A stretch of 64,000 nt of DNA from Pseudocercospora fijiensis CIRAD86 (GCF_000340215.1 NW_006921537.1:3207685-3271684); one strand, 5' to 3'. Positions 1 through 10,472 are shown, counted from the stretch's first letter. Made by a program: numbers and translations. The notes: generated by a model not told the origin, from the sequence alone.

Positions 1-867
1 TGCGGCGGCTGCAAGTACCGCTGTGAGCAAGAACGATGACTTAACTCTCACGTACTGGAAAGTATGCAAGGTTGGGTCAAGTTGGCAAACATATGGATTC
101 AGATTCTTCATGAAGCTATTCTCGGTCAGCAAGAAGCACGCTATACACCGAAGCCCGGGACAAGGTCTCTTGCCAATACTCGCCATACGTACGTACCCTT
201 CGAATAAAGACTCAGCGATCGCCATATTGATGATTCCCTTGGTGATCGGATCTCCGGGTGAGCGAGGTGCGCTTGCCGATATTTCGCCTGAGGTGGGTTT
301 CTTTGGTGCCTCGATATTCGTACTCAAGATGTTCTGCAGGGAAAAGTTGCCTTTGGACGCATGTCGATTTAGCAGGCTGGGTGGATTGAAACCATCTGGA
401 TCCGCCCAGAAGCCGTATGGTCGATCACTGTCAGACTGCTCACGACTATCGCTCTCATTGTTGCCTTCCTCATTGCTCTCTAATTTGGCAGGCTTTTCAT
501 CGGCTTCGGCGTACCACGAACGTACAGGTGGCAACTGGTGCAGTTGTGATGGGGTATGCACATGTTCTTTGGTCTCAGAAATTCCAGCGCTCGCACCATT
601 CCAGTGAGCAGATTGTCCTACTTCCCCTGAATTAGGCCTCTCCCCAGCTGCACGCTTCGCCGAGTGGCTCGTCGAGAGCCTCATGCCTAGCTTACGACCT
701 CGTCTATGCTGCTGGAAGGTACAATCGAGTGCTTTGCGGACGCACCTCTCGCACTTCTCGGAGTTTGGAATCAGGTGACACTTCATCTTCACCCTTCTGC
801 ATTCAAGGCAGGCGTTGGAACTACCTCCGCGACCTTGGCCAGAAGCCCCAGGCGGTAACTGGTCCAT
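1..867 (-). CDS. Zn(II)2Cys6 transcription factor, 3' part outside window
   Basis: Nuclear DNA-binding regulator. The minus strand reads open from an ATG at 867 to the window edge (289 codons seen). A complete zinc cluster has Cys at residues 20, 23, 30, 39, 42 and 49, followed by a basic stretch (HRRGRK). A Ser/Glu-rich acidic linker of about 130 residues follows. Near residues 255-289 the start of a fungal-specific regulatory domain is visible (NPYVCQLDPTLHT..., then FLLTAVLAAAA), a pattern I associate with PrtT/Leu3-like regulators. An open stretch at 961-1176 could be a 5' exon, but ATG 867 places the zinc cluster in the usual N-terminal position. The gene is divergent from the aldo-keto reductase at 1679, so the two may share a promoter. 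The target is unknown. Confidence 0.88.
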   Translation of the reverse strand, partial: MDQLPPGASGQGRGGSSNACLECRRVKMKCHLIPNSEKCERCVRKALDCTFQQHRRGRKLGMRLSTSHSAKRAAGERPNSGEVGQSAHWNGASAGISETKEHVHTPSQLHQLPPVRSWYAEADEKPAKLESNEEGNNESDSREQSDSDRPYGFWADPDGFNPPSLLNRHASKGNFSLQNILSTNIEAPKKPTSGEISASAPRSPGDPITKGIINMAIAESLFEGYVRMASIGKRPCPGLRCIACFLLTENSFMKNLNPYVCQLDPTLHTFQYVRVKSSFLLTAVLAAAA

Positions 868-1678
868 GGTTCGATACGAAATCCCAGTGTTTATTCGTTC
901 TCTGTCAATCCCACAAAGCCCGCCAGAGTTTTGCTGATTCTCCTTATCGACAGCATGATCTCAGACTGGTCTGGCCCAAAGAGATGAAGGAGTGCCCAAG
1001 GTTACTCGTCGGTCAAGGTCCGCGTCCTTGGCCCGGCTGGCATAGACCGGATCAGGTGGTGCTATGGTTGTTGCAGGGAGCCATGCATCCAGCTCTGTTT
1101 CAACGCAGCAAAATCGGCAGTACAGTCGTGGTGAATTACTGCTTGTTGATGGAGAAGAAATGGAGGCGTCAACCACGCGCCTCGGCTAGAGCTAGGTTGT
1201 AGCGTGTGAATAATAAGCTTTGTCGATGGCTGAGGTACTGACTTTTTGCAACGATCTGGCCGCTAAAGATCGTGGAGGTATCGAGGTATGTTTTTTATTT
1301 TTTTCTAAGCCCTTATTGTGTCGGATATAGCCCAACGGATAGCACCTAGGATAGGCTAGCAAAAGCTGTACTCGTCTTCACCTCTCCCGTGCACTTGGTT
1401 TCGGCCGGGCAAAGGGCAGCGCGGGCAAAATTAAAGTACGAGAGCAATGCACACTTTGCTTTTGAACACCGGCATTTGGTGTAACCCAAGCTCACCACAT
1501 TAAGAGCTGCTATCATAGCAGCCGCAGCGTTGGGAAGCTAAACACTGGCTTTGCAAGGCATTGACTTTCGCGTAGCACCACTCCTTGGGCAACTGTACAC
1601 CTCTTACAGTAATAATTCTTAGCTCTTCTTTAAAGCGGCGATCATCCTCACCATCGCTTCATCACAGCTCGCAGCAAG
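868..1678. promoter_or_regulatory. Divergent intergenic region
   Basis: About 800 bp separate the divergent regulator and reductase genes. A T-rich stretch lies near 1290-1306 and pyrimidine-rich sequence precedes the reductase ATG (about 1618-1660). No RNA gene or repeat is visible. A short minus-strand open frame at 961-1176 may be a non-conserved 5' exon of the regulator. Confidence 0.4.
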
Positions 1679-3337
1679 ATGGGATCGGCACCATACCACG
1701 AGGCCAAGATGGCGCATGTCAATTTGATGATTGACACCATCATCGCCAACCTACCAGAAGAAGGGCTGCGGTCGGTGCTCAGATCTATGCTTGCGGCAGA
1801 TCCCACGATTACGCCGACATTCGAAGACCGAACGAGGGTTTATTTGGAGAAGTCTTCCTCCATGGATGTCGAGGAGAAATTCTTCAAATCAGGCAAGAAT
1901 CACGCTGAGCAGACCGCCGAATTTCACAGTGCTCAACAACGTCTTCGTTGCATGCTGGGGTGCGGCATGTGCTATGAAAGCATTCCACTTTTGACAGCGA
2001 TTGTACAACAGGCGTCGAGTCTACAGCAGCTTCCATCATGTCTGGAGCAGGCATTATCTGCGGTGGATGGCGACATCGTTCAGGCCATCACCGCGATACA
2101 AAAGACCCTGCTGATGCCCTCTGGAACAAGAAGCCTGACCGGGCTCGAAAAGACTCCCATACTACGCTTAGAGAAAGCTTTATGTCAGTGCCAAGACGTA
2201 TGCATAGCTTCACATCAACCCTTTCCATTCGAGAGGGGCTTGACTGCCCTGCAGGCATCGTCATTGTCTTCCGAAGATTCGAACGCCAGCTCCCCGGTGA
2301 ACGGTACACACTTGATCCATCTCATCTCGGTGCCTCCATTGCCCGCTAGCGTCGAGACATTCCAGCTCGGCGATCGCTCATTACCCAGACTATTCTCTGG
2401 TCTCTGGCAACTGTCCAGCCCATCATGGGGGACTACATCAACACACAAGATCAAGAAACAGTTCCAGAGATATGCAGCACAAGGCTTCACCGCCTTCGAT
2501 ATGGCCGATCATTACGGCGATGCTGAAGTCATTTTTGGCAAATTCAGAGCATCTTGCTCGCAGCCGGAAGCGGTCTTTGGCGCTACAAAGTGGTGCATCT
2601 TCACTCCGACGCAGGTGACATCCGAGCTGGTCCAAGCCAATGTCAGCGAGCGCTGTGGAAGAATGTCTTCGGACCATGTCGATCTCCTCCAATTTCACTG
2701 GCAATTCTACAATGATCCACAATATATCAAAGCTCTCAAACTGCTGCAGGGCGACCAGAGAGTGCACAAGCTTGGTCTGTGTAATTTTGACACTCAACGT
2801 ATGGCAGAGATTGCTGAAGCGGATGTCAAGATCTATACAAATCAAGTACAATTCTCCCTCGTCGACTCACGCCCCGCATACAAGATGGGCGACATTTGCA
2901 TGAAGCATAACATCAAGCTTCTCACATATGGCACGCTGCTGGGGGGATTCATTGCCGAAAAGTGGCTCGACTCACCCGAACCTGAGTTGTTCTCGAACGA
3001 CATAACACCAAGTCAGCGAAAGTACTACGAAATGATCCTCAATTGGGGCAGCTGGTCGCTGTTCCAGGAGCTGCTTCGCGTGTTGAAGACCATCGCTGAC
3101 AAGCACAGCGTTTCGATCACCAACGTTGCCACAAGATGGGTCCTGGACTTTCCTTACGTTGGCGCTGTGATTGTTGGGACGAGATGGGGAGTGAGTGATA
3201 ATGCTGAAGACAATCTCAAGACCTATGGTCTGAAGCTGGACGATACCGATCGAGCAATGATAGAAGAGGTCCAGACCAGAACCAGAAGAGACCAACTCAT
3301 CGACTTACTTGGCGACTGTGGAGGAGAGTATCGTTGA
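1679..3337 (+). CDS. Aldo-keto reductase with long N-terminal extension
   Basis: Intronless, 552 residues. Residues about 225-545 form an aldo/keto reductase (TIM barrel, NADPH-dependent carbonyl reduction). The catalytic tetrad is visible: Asp274 and Tyr279 in FDMADHYG, Lys304 in GATKW and His340 in LLQFHW. The C-terminal part has the cofactor-site strand (AVIVGTR). The first ~220 residues are not part of the usual ~320-residue family. They are helical, with a Cys cluster (CMLGCGMC at 91-98), and end in a Ser-rich linker near 195-205. I do not recognise this domain. The cytosolic substrate is unknown. Divergent orientation to the Zn2Cys6 gene suggests, but does not prove, regulation by it. 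Confidence 0.9.
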   Translation: MGSAPYHEAKMAHVNLMIDTIIANLPEEGLRSVLRSMLAADPTITPTFEDRTRVYLEKSSSMDVEEKFFKSGKNHAEQTAEFHSAQQRLRCMLGCGMCYESIPLLTAIVQQASSLQQLPSCLEQALSAVDGDIVQAITAIQKTLLMPSGTRSLTGLEKTPILRLEKALCQCQDVCIASHQPFPFERGLTALQASSLSSEDSNASSPVNGTHLIHLISVPPLPASVETFQLGDRSLPRLFSGLWQLSSPSWGTTSTHKIKKQFQRYAAQGFTAFDMADHYGDAEVIFGKFRASCSQPEAVFGATKWCIFTPTQVTSELVQANVSERCGRMSSDHVDLLQFHWQFYNDPQYIKALKLLQGDQRVHKLGLCNFDTQRMAEIAEADVKIYTNQVQFSLVDSRPAYKMGDICMKHNIKLLTYGTLLGGFIAEKWLDSPEPELFSNDITPSQRKYYEMILNWGSWSLFQELLRVLKTIADKHSVSITNVATRWVLDFPYVGAVIVGTRWGVSDNAEDNLKTYGLKLDDTDRAMIEEVQTRTRRDQLIDLLGDCGGEYR

Positions 3338-3654
3338 TTATGAGCTGGCCGAGTCCCGATTGACCGGATCACGTCGCAATGTTCGAGAAAGCTTCAATAG
3401 CCACCCGATCGCCAGGGAAAACCTAAAGACACTTTGCCGCCGAGCTCCGGATTCCTCCTCGGATATTCTATGCTTCGTATCCGACATTGCACACTTGCGA
3501 CAAGATTACCAACCACGACATCTCACGCCTAGCCCGCCTCGAAATGCGCCTCAACCCAAGCATTGAGATTGCCAATACCGCGAAGCAGAAACTCTACAGC
3601 CCAAATTAATGCCGTGCGTTAATTCCACCCATAACCTTAACACCTTCCCTGCTA
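3338..3654. other. Intergenic, nothing recognised
   Basis: Short spacer after the reductase stop. An open frame at 3309-3566 overlaps the end of the reductase gene and looks like a chance frame. No convincing gene or RNA is seen. Confidence 0.4.
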
Positions 3655-4569
3655 TTGGCAACCAAATCGAAGGCCGTGTTTCATCCTCGAACAAAATGTC
3701 GAGAAGAGCGCAATAATGCTGTCTACCAAACCTCATCATCGCTCACATCAGTGTGTCGTGCCGAGATGCATCTCACCGTAAACACACGTCTAAATTCCTT
3801 TCTCCGAGAATACTCCACTCCAGCCCTCGAAAGCGAAAACCCATTCGCAGAATCCGAAGACGACGAAGAAGACGGAGAAGACGAAGATCATCCTCTCACG
3901 ATCGCCCGAAAACACCTCACCACCTCACCAATCGACATCGAAATCTCCGAGCCCTCCGAAGCTTGCTGCCAAACCCCAACCGCATCCTACACGCCAAAAG
4001 GCACCTACAAAACCCTCGCGCCCAACACCAAAACTTACATCGTCGGCCCCCCCACCGCGAAAAAAGCCATCTTCTTCCTCTCTGATGTCTTCGGTGAGAA
4101 AATTCCTACGGTGCAAGGCGCGGATATGCTTGCTTCGAGGGGGGATTATTTAGTTTGCATGCCCGTGACAACAACAGACGAAGAAGGAGATGTGTCGAGA
4201 GTGGAGGGAAATTTTGAGGCTTTGAAGAGAGAATTTCCGTGCGTGGAGAGGTGGGCGAGGATTGGAGGTGGTGAGGACACATGTACGAGTGGGATTGGGG
4301 AGGATTGTAGGAGTCGGGGTTGGAAAATAATTGGGATTCATCAGAGTTCTGCGGCGGATGCGAAGATTCCGATTCCGATTCCTATGTTGGTGTTTGGTGA
4401 CGAGCCGGCGGATGAGATGAACGGTTTTGGAGAGGAGGTGCGAAGTGGGGAGAAGAAGGTTGACGGTGCTAGGGGGGATTTAGAGGAGGAGGAGGAGGAG
4501 GAGGAGAGGGAGAGGGAGTATGAGAAGGAGTATCAGGCTGTATTGGAGATTTTGAAGAAGCATTTATAA
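3655..4569 (+). CDS. Dienelactone-hydrolase-like protein, divergent
   Basis: Single open frame of 304 codons from the first ATG. An in-frame ATG at 3766 (residue 38) is an equally good start. After an acidic stretch (EDDEEDGEDEDH) comes a dienelactone-hydrolase-like N-terminal half (SEACCQTPTASYTPKGTYK..., TYIVGP, AIFFLSDVFG, ADMLASRGDYLVCMP). The region where the family has its Cys nucleophile (GxCxG) contains no such motif. A shortened C-terminal part (IIGIHQSSAADAKIPIPIPML) is followed by a Glu/Arg-rich tail. Hydrolase activity is doubtful. It may be a degenerate paralogue or have undetected introns. Coding-strand composition flips from C-rich to G-rich near 4085. Confidence 0.6.
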   Translation: MATKSKAVFHPRTKCREERNNAVYQTSSSLTSVCRAEMHLTVNTRLNSFLREYSTPALESENPFAESEDDEEDGEDEDHPLTIARKHLTTSPIDIEISEPSEACCQTPTASYTPKGTYKTLAPNTKTYIVGPPTAKKAIFFLSDVFGEKIPTVQGADMLASRGDYLVCMPVTTTDEEGDVSRVEGNFEALKREFPCVERWARIGGGEDTCTSGIGEDCRSRGWKIIGIHQSSAADAKIPIPIPMLVFGDEPADEMNGFGEEVRSGEKKVDGARGDLEEEEEEEEREREYEKEYQAVLEILKKHL

Positions 4570-4860
4570 TAGAGGCTTTTGTCCTGTCCAGAGCTTGCGT
4601 AGGGGGTTGTTGTAATGAGTAGGAGGAGTAATAGTTACAAGAGCATGGCGAAATAGAACTCGACGTCGACATCGGCCTACTTCAAGTCTGGGGTGTACAC
4701 ATGAAGCATATCGAATTTCTCGCTCGCTCGAACAAACCCTTGCTCCAAATTGACGTCATACTGTACAACAACCAAACATCAGTCAATACACCCATCAAGA
4801 AACCCCCGGCCATCTGCATACACGCAACTCGAACCTCTCAGCAAAATCAAACCTCCAACC

Positions 4861-5276
4861 ATGTCCAAAAGAGTGCGTAAATATATACCTACCCATATAC
4901 CTACCCACCCACATACCCCCCCCCCCCCCCCCCAACTCCCTTTCTATACCTCTAACCTCCCCATCTATTCATCTAACCCCACCCACCTAACTTTCTTCTT
5001 GTATGTACACAGATCTCCTTCACCGCCACCGGCCACGTCCAAGCCGTCTTCTTCCGCTCTTTCACGCGGGAAAAAGCGCAAAATTTGTTTCTCACGGGTT
5101 TCGTGAAAAATCTCCCCGATGGACGAACGGTGGTAGGGGAAGCGCAAGGGAGTCCAGAGAATTTGGACAAGTTGGTGCAGCACCTACGACTAGGGCCGAG
5201 GGGGGCGAGGGTTGATGAACTAAAATATGAGGAGGTTGTGGCGAAGGATGGGGAGGAGGGGGGGTTTGAGGTGTGA
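4861..5276 (+). CDS. Acylphosphatase (EC 3.6.1.7), two exons
   Basis: Hydrolyses the carboxyl-phosphate bond of acylphosphates in the cytosol. Exon 1 is 4861-4872 (MSKR) and exon 2 is 5013-5276, giving 91 residues, the normal family size. The phosphate-loop motif HVQAVFFRSFT carries the catalytic Arg. GFVKNLPDGRTV carries the catalytic Asn and the conserved turn, followed by VVGEAQG and a helix (ENLDKLVQHLRLG). The phase-0 intron 4873-5012 starts GTGCGT, ends ACAG and contains an 18-base C run at 4916-4933. The first exon is tiny but is the only in-frame ATG that restores the first beta strand. Without the intron the frame lacks a plausible start. Confidence 0.87.
4916..4933 (+). repeat. Poly-C tract in acylphosphatase intron
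   Basis: Eighteen consecutive C residues inside the intron. Such runs are length-unstable and error-prone in assemblies, so the exact count should be treated with caution. Confidence 0.9.
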
Positions 5277-5648
5277 GTTTTTCTGATTCTTAATTTTTGA
5301 TGTTTGTTGTGATGGGGGTTGCTGACTTGTTTGGAGGATAGGATAAGGTGATGAGGCGGAGAATGAAATGGCAAAGACAGAAGACGGATATGAACGGGAT
5401 GGATGAGGGAGAAGCTCCCAATTCCCATGCAGCTGTTCGCTGCTTACATGCATGTTCTTTTTAAATATACCCTTGATGCCTCCAGTCCAAGTCACATGCT
5501 CTTATTCTATCTAGCTCTGTGGAAAACTCCGGGCCATGTCGCGTTCCCACTGGTATCGCTATCCAAATCCAAACGCCTGAGAGCAGAGATCAAATGCTGA
5601 CTCGAATCGCGACAGCCGCGTTAAGAGAGAAATCGCAAGGGACTGTCA
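5277..5648. other. Convergent intergenic spacer
   Basis: Between the convergent acylphosphatase and alternative oxidase genes. It presumably holds both 3' UTRs. Small open frames here show no family signature. Confidence 0.4.
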
Positions 5649-6740
5649 TTAGTTGTTTATCACCTCATCTCTCTCCCACCCCGTCGGCTTCTGATGCGTC
5701 AAGTCCTTACACGGATGTGATTTCGCCGGATCTTTATACTCAGAAACGTAAGGATTGGGGTCCTCCTTCTGATTGAGGTTTCCCAACGTATGGTTCACTT
5801 CGCGATGCTTGCTCTCATCAGCTCGAATATAGAGCAGCAAATCGCGCATCGTGCGGTGGCCTTCGGGCATGTTCCAATACTTTACGGCGATGTCTGGAGC
5901 TTGCATCTTCTCCCACATTGGTAGTCGACCGGCATCCAGATCGGCGATCTCGCGGGTATATGTGATGACGGCTTCTTCTTCTAGGAGACCGACGAAGCGG
6001 TGGCATGTTCGTGGCGAGATGAGGTAGGAGACGAAGAAGGCGTTGAAGAAGACGCCTTGTGCTCCGAGGACCATGAAGCGCATGAACCTATACATCTTGT
6101 TAGCACTTGCTCGTACGCATTTTGTCTTTTATACTACTCACCATCCCGGCTCAGCCATCTTCAAGAACGTAAGCAAATGCATTCGCTCATTGTACGACTC
6201 CTCCAACAGCGTCTCGATCCAACCATGGTCCCGCTTCATCCTCCTCATACTGTGCAGGTGTCGAAGCATCCCCGCAACCATGCCAGGAACGCCTGCAACA
6301 CTCTCCAGAAAGATATTCCGGATCATGTACTTGCGTTCCGTCATCTGTCCCTCGCCTTTCTTGTAGGCAGTCGCGAAATCCAGGCCCCAGCGTAACGTTC
6401 GCACTGCGCCGAGAGCCATGTAGTCTGACCATGTCTTTGCGTTCCGGTGCGAGATGACGACCGACTTCATCTGATCTTCGGTGTACACTGGATGTGGCCA
6501 TGCTGGTGGGGTCTCTTTGATAGCTGGTGCATCTGGTTTAGGAAAGAAGTCCTTCCATTGTTTGGGTCTCGAGGTGGTGAAGTTGCGGGCTGTGAGTTGA
6601 TGCTGGAAGCCTAGAAAGGCTTTTCTAGAGAGTGTAGGGCCATTGAAGCTTCTCAGTGCCTTGGCAGCCGCCGCGGCGGACTGCTTGGAGAGGACGGCGT
6701 TCGAGGTGAATGTGCTTGTGCAGCTCATGAGGGACTGCAA
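5649..6740 (-). CDS. aox1: Alternative oxidase, mitochondrial
   Basis: Di-iron ubiquinol oxidase of the inner mitochondrial membrane. It passes electrons from ubiquinol to oxygen, bypassing complexes III and IV. Exons 6740-6142 and 6087-5649 join through a 54-nt intron (GTGAGT...branch GCTAAC...TATAG) that splits the Trp200 codon, giving 345 residues. The N-terminus is Ser/Ala/Arg-rich, as expected for a mitochondrial presequence. Iron ligands are all present: Glu146 in FLESVAG, Glu185 and His188 in NERMHL, a Glu in LLEEEAV (236-238), and Glu291/His294 in RADESKH. Length and motif order match fungal AOX. Typically induced when the cytochrome chain is blocked; no specific promoter site is assigned here. 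Confidence 0.96.
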
Positions 6741-7862
6741 TGTCGATCGATGTAGTCGTGGCAGTGTGATCTCGTGATGGGTGGTATGATTGTGCTCTGA
6801 GTCTGGCGAGATGAGGGTAGGTGCGACTGAGGCAAGCGAGAGTATATATACCTACGACAATACGGAAACGGAAGGCCGCGACTCACATGAAAGCAGTACT
6901 GCAAAGTCAATGGAAAGTTGCTTGGCTTCGATGACTGCATTCATCAGCCATGTGTCACCTGCGCACGCTCACCGCAGCGACGCCAAGTCCCGGGAGAAGA
7001 CGGGTACATGTAGGGTAGGGGGAGAAACGGCGGTGGCGATGGCGATGGCGATGGCGATGTGGCGATGTTTGCTGGCTGTGGTGAGTGTTGGAACATCGAC
7101 GTTGCTGTGCTTTGTCCATGCTATTTTTGCCCGCCGGGAAATTCTCTTGATTAGTCAGCAGTCATGTGACCTCTTACGGCCAAAAATGGCTTTCGCGGAC
7201 GAATCCTCCTCTTCCGACCCTTTCTCGTCCCTTCGTATTCCAGCGCGGATGAGCCGAGTCAGCTGCCACCTCTATATCGTACGCCTCATCCCGGTTCCCT
7301 ATGACACGGCGACAAAGATATTGCGGCTCCGCTATGATCGACGTCTTTCTACCAGCGGGCATTGCTTCGTTGTGCACATTTCTGCTAATGGCGTTTCAGT
7401 GTTGAAGCCCGCTTGGAGTAGAGTCAAACCTACGCAGATGGTGAAAGGGACCATATGTACAACATACACTACTGGAAGTGCAGCACTCCGCGGCGACGAC
7501 AATCATGCACTCAAATCTTCCGGATCTTGGTCATGCCTATACGTGACGGCAGCAGATAGCACCATATTTGCCATCAACGTATCAAACGCTTGGCTTCTTG
7601 TTCCATGGCAAAGATGGCGGATCTGCCACCAAGCAATATATGACCTCAAAGCCACGGCCGCTGGACACTTCATCATAACGCACAGCGCCACAAATCAGAT
7701 TGAACACCGTCTATACAACATATATAAACTGGCCGGAGTTTGCAACAACATGAACCTCATTATCAACCTACAAACGACACCTGCACCACCTTTGACCTCA
7801 ACTAACCAAATCCCTTGATTTTCTAACGACATAGCAGCCAACTTGACTTACTCCTATCAAAA
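6741..7862. other. Intergenic region upstream of aox1
   Basis: About 1.1 kb. A 342-codon plus-strand frame at 6790-7818 has no recognisable domain and an implausible composition, so I do not call it a gene. It contains a GGCGAT hexamer array (about 7033-7068). A TATATAA-like element near 7721 lies about 140 bp before the small gene at 7863. Confidence 0.4.
7033..7068 (+). repeat. GGCGAT hexanucleotide array
   Basis: Several tandem copies of GGCGAT with one variant (GATGTGGCGATG) in the region upstream of aox1. Simple-sequence expansion; no function assigned. Confidence 0.8.
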
Positions 7863-8075
7863 ATGTCTTCAAACACTCAAGGCTCCTCGCAAGGCTCCTC
7901 TCAGGGCTCCTCAAACCAGGGCTCTTCCAATCAAGGCTCCTCGCAAGGCTCTTCAAGCCAGTGGGGTCACTTCCAGCCACCGAACCAAACTCACGGCCCA
8001 CGATGGTGCGACTGTGGATGCAATGGGGATCCTGTCCTGAAGGCCAAGATCGCTGCAGCGAAGAGCGGACGCTGA
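7863..8075 (+). CDS. Small Ser/Gly/Gln-repeat protein, hypothetical
   Basis: Seventy codons, not recognised. The ATG follows a CAAAA context. The N-terminal half is a tandem QGSS/NQGSS repeat (residues about 6-31). The C-terminal half (WGHFQPPNQTHGP, then RWCDCGCNGDPV) contains a Cys triplet and a basic end. No signal peptide, so probably intracellular. A TATA-like box is about 140 bp upstream. Translation in the +1 frame also gives Lys-rich repeats, so the repeat itself could be non-coding. Called on start context and the sharp change from repeat to non-repeat sequence within one frame. Confidence 0.5.
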   Translation: MSSNTQGSSQGSSQGSSNQGSSNQGSSQGSSSQWGHFQPPNQTHGPRWCDCGCNGDPVLKAKIAAAKSGR

Positions 8076-8534
8076 ACGAGCACTCGCATAGCCTCAATTC
8101 TCTCAAAAGGACTGTAGTCTACTCAAAAATGTGCGTGAAGCACAGTGGCGTATCGGAGAGATTTTGATATTTTAGTAAGTTAGCAGAGTCTATCGTCGAA
8201 TGGCAGATGTTTGTTGAGGTGATTTCGCTCTACAATCGTGATTGCGAGCAAAGCTCGCCTTACAATGTTAAGCGTCTCGTGTGGGCTAAAACAAGAACCA
8301 TTACAGACGACCGGCTAGGCTTCACATTTGTCTGCCATTGGCACTGACGCATTCGATGCCCGTTACGGTCGTTCGCTTGACGATACCCTCGCACGTCGTC
8401 CTTCCCGACAAGAAGCTCAAGCGCGATAAGCATAGAAAACATAACTACTGTCTCGTCTATGTTGTACCCTTGCGTATCGCTAGTTGCATAACCTCTACTA
8501 AGAACCGAATTGCAGTGTCCGCGCCGCCCGAGTA
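8076..8534. other. Boundary zone before RIP island
   Basis: Normal-composition sequence without a recognised gene. Composition changes abruptly to TA-rich, CA/TG-poor sequence at about 8535. Confidence 0.5.
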
Positions 8535-10274
8535 GCAGACTATAAATTTATAACCTAATATAGGTATAATATGCCTCTCTATTAAGTCTCTACAAACTCT
8601 CTAATAGGGAAAGCTAGTAGTCGTAGGACTCGGGGGCTCTTCTATAGGGTATAATAATACTACTAAAACCTTAATAGAGGGTATAGACACCTCGTATACG
8701 TATTAACCCTATTAGGTCCTATATATATACTAACCGTCGGTATATACTATAGTAGCTACTATAGCCTATAGTCCCTATTTATTTATTATTTACTAACCGA
8801 TTATAAGGCTATAATATATAACTTAGAGTATTATATTAGAGATAGTACGTTACTCTAATATAGTGCGAGAGCTATAGTTACGTAATTAGATTGTTAGACT
8901 ATCTATAAAGGAAGAAGGAAGCGTAAAAGTACGCGACTAATTATAAGTATATATACTAAGGGTAGCCCTACGATATAATTCCCCCTTCTAAAACTTATTA
9001 AGTAGTACCTACTAATAGTATACCTTCTATCTATTATAAATTTATAATATCTATTCGTAGAAGTGCTTCTAAGTTTATACTTCCGAATCCCTTAGTTTCT
9101 TAATAGTTATATTAGTAGTACGACAATAATTTATCGGTTAGCGTATATTATATCGAATAGAGATTAGACTACGATAGGCTATCCTATCCGCGAGATTATA
9201 ATACGATAATAAAGGGCCTTAGACGCGAAAGTATCGGCTAAGTAGTTCGTTAAGCGGACTAAGAGCGCGAAATTATCGGCTTAACCTAAGTACTTAAGAG
9301 TACTAAATAGGACGCGAAAGTATCGGCTTATTTCCTTTACTTCTCGATACTAGAGTACCCCGATAGGTCTATCTATCGTCTCTAGATCGGTATATATTAC
9401 CTATTAGCTAAGCTAGTATAGCTCTAGTAGACCTACTAGATCTATACTTTAAGTTTATACCTTATCTTATTAGTAGCGAACTTATAGGCTTCTCGAGAAG
9501 CTCTACTATACTTTTCTTTAATATAGAGTTATTTAGCTCTTCTTCTAATCGTAGTACTAGAAGTTACTTATAGTCGATCGAGTCGGTTATAGACCTATAT
9601 TAGCAGCAATTTAGCGCTAGAATACTAGAAATTAACAGAAATACGCGTACGAGGCTTTAATATACGATTATTCTCTATTAAACGATAGTTAGTAGGAAGA
9701 AATAGCGATTCTATATATAAAACACTCCTATATTGCCCCCTACTAATTAATAGTAAAAGAAGGCGGCTCTACGGACTATACTAATAGGCTTTCGGCTGTC
9801 TATAGTACTATATCTACCTATCCTATCTCCGTTTTAGCCCCTTACGATTTAGGCGTAAAGAGGTTTTTAGTATAGTAGATAGTAGGCTCTTTCTAACTAC
9901 TACCTTCCTACTATTCTATATTCTACCCTCTACCTTCTACCTTCTATTTTCTAACTATTCTATATCGGACTACTACGCGACTAGACCTATATACCTATAT
10001 ACCTAACTATAATAACCTCCTTACGCTAGTAAGGGTCTAAGGATAAATATACCGAATCTGTAGTATAATTCTTATAGATTTATACTATAAGTAACTAGCG
10101 TTAAAATTCGAATATAAGATAATATAGAAGGATACTATAAAGTATATCCGGCTTTTAGAAAGAAATTTAAAGAGGTAGAATAGATTAAATAGAAGATATC
10201 CGAGTAAGAGTAGGTCGCTAGTAGAATACGCCTAGACTAGCTAGCCCGCCCTCTTCTTTAATAACGCGATATAT
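8535..10274. repeat. RIP-mutated repeat sequence, family unresolved
   Basis: Dense in TA, CTA and TAG, almost empty of CA and TG, with CG retained. This is the expected product of CpA-directed RIP. No protein domain could be read in any frame. Pyrimidine-rich CTACCTTCTACC-type repeats occur near 9900-9955. Confidence 0.7.
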
Positions 10275-10472
10275 TGTTAGGACTAAAGAGGTTACACGTG
10301 ATTAGCATGTAACCGGGCTCGAGTAAAGCTAGGGTCTCGATGCCCTAGGTAGGGCTTAGCGCTTAGTAGTAGGCTAACTAGCCTACCTTCCTCCTTCTCC
10401 TCCTAGCTCCTTATCGAATACTACTCGTACCTACTACTACCCTATCTACCTGCTAACATAACCTATCTTATA
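10275..10472 (+). repeat. 5' LTR of gypsy element
   Basis: A ~198-bp direct repeat of 17194-17400. It starts TGTTAGGACTAAAGAGG and ends CTTATA, probably a RIP-altered CA end. It is preceded by TATAT, which recurs right after the 3' LTR. Confidence 0.8.

Noticed and set aside
23..1202. Three plus-strand frames up to 194 codons
   Set aside because: They overlap the minus-strand Zn2Cys6 gene, whose zinc cluster and regulatory-domain motifs are unambiguous.
6790..7818. 342-codon plus-strand frame
   Set aside because: It covers the divergent aox1 promoter, includes a hexamer array, shows no domain and has unnatural composition. Long frames can arise by chance in GC-rich DNA.
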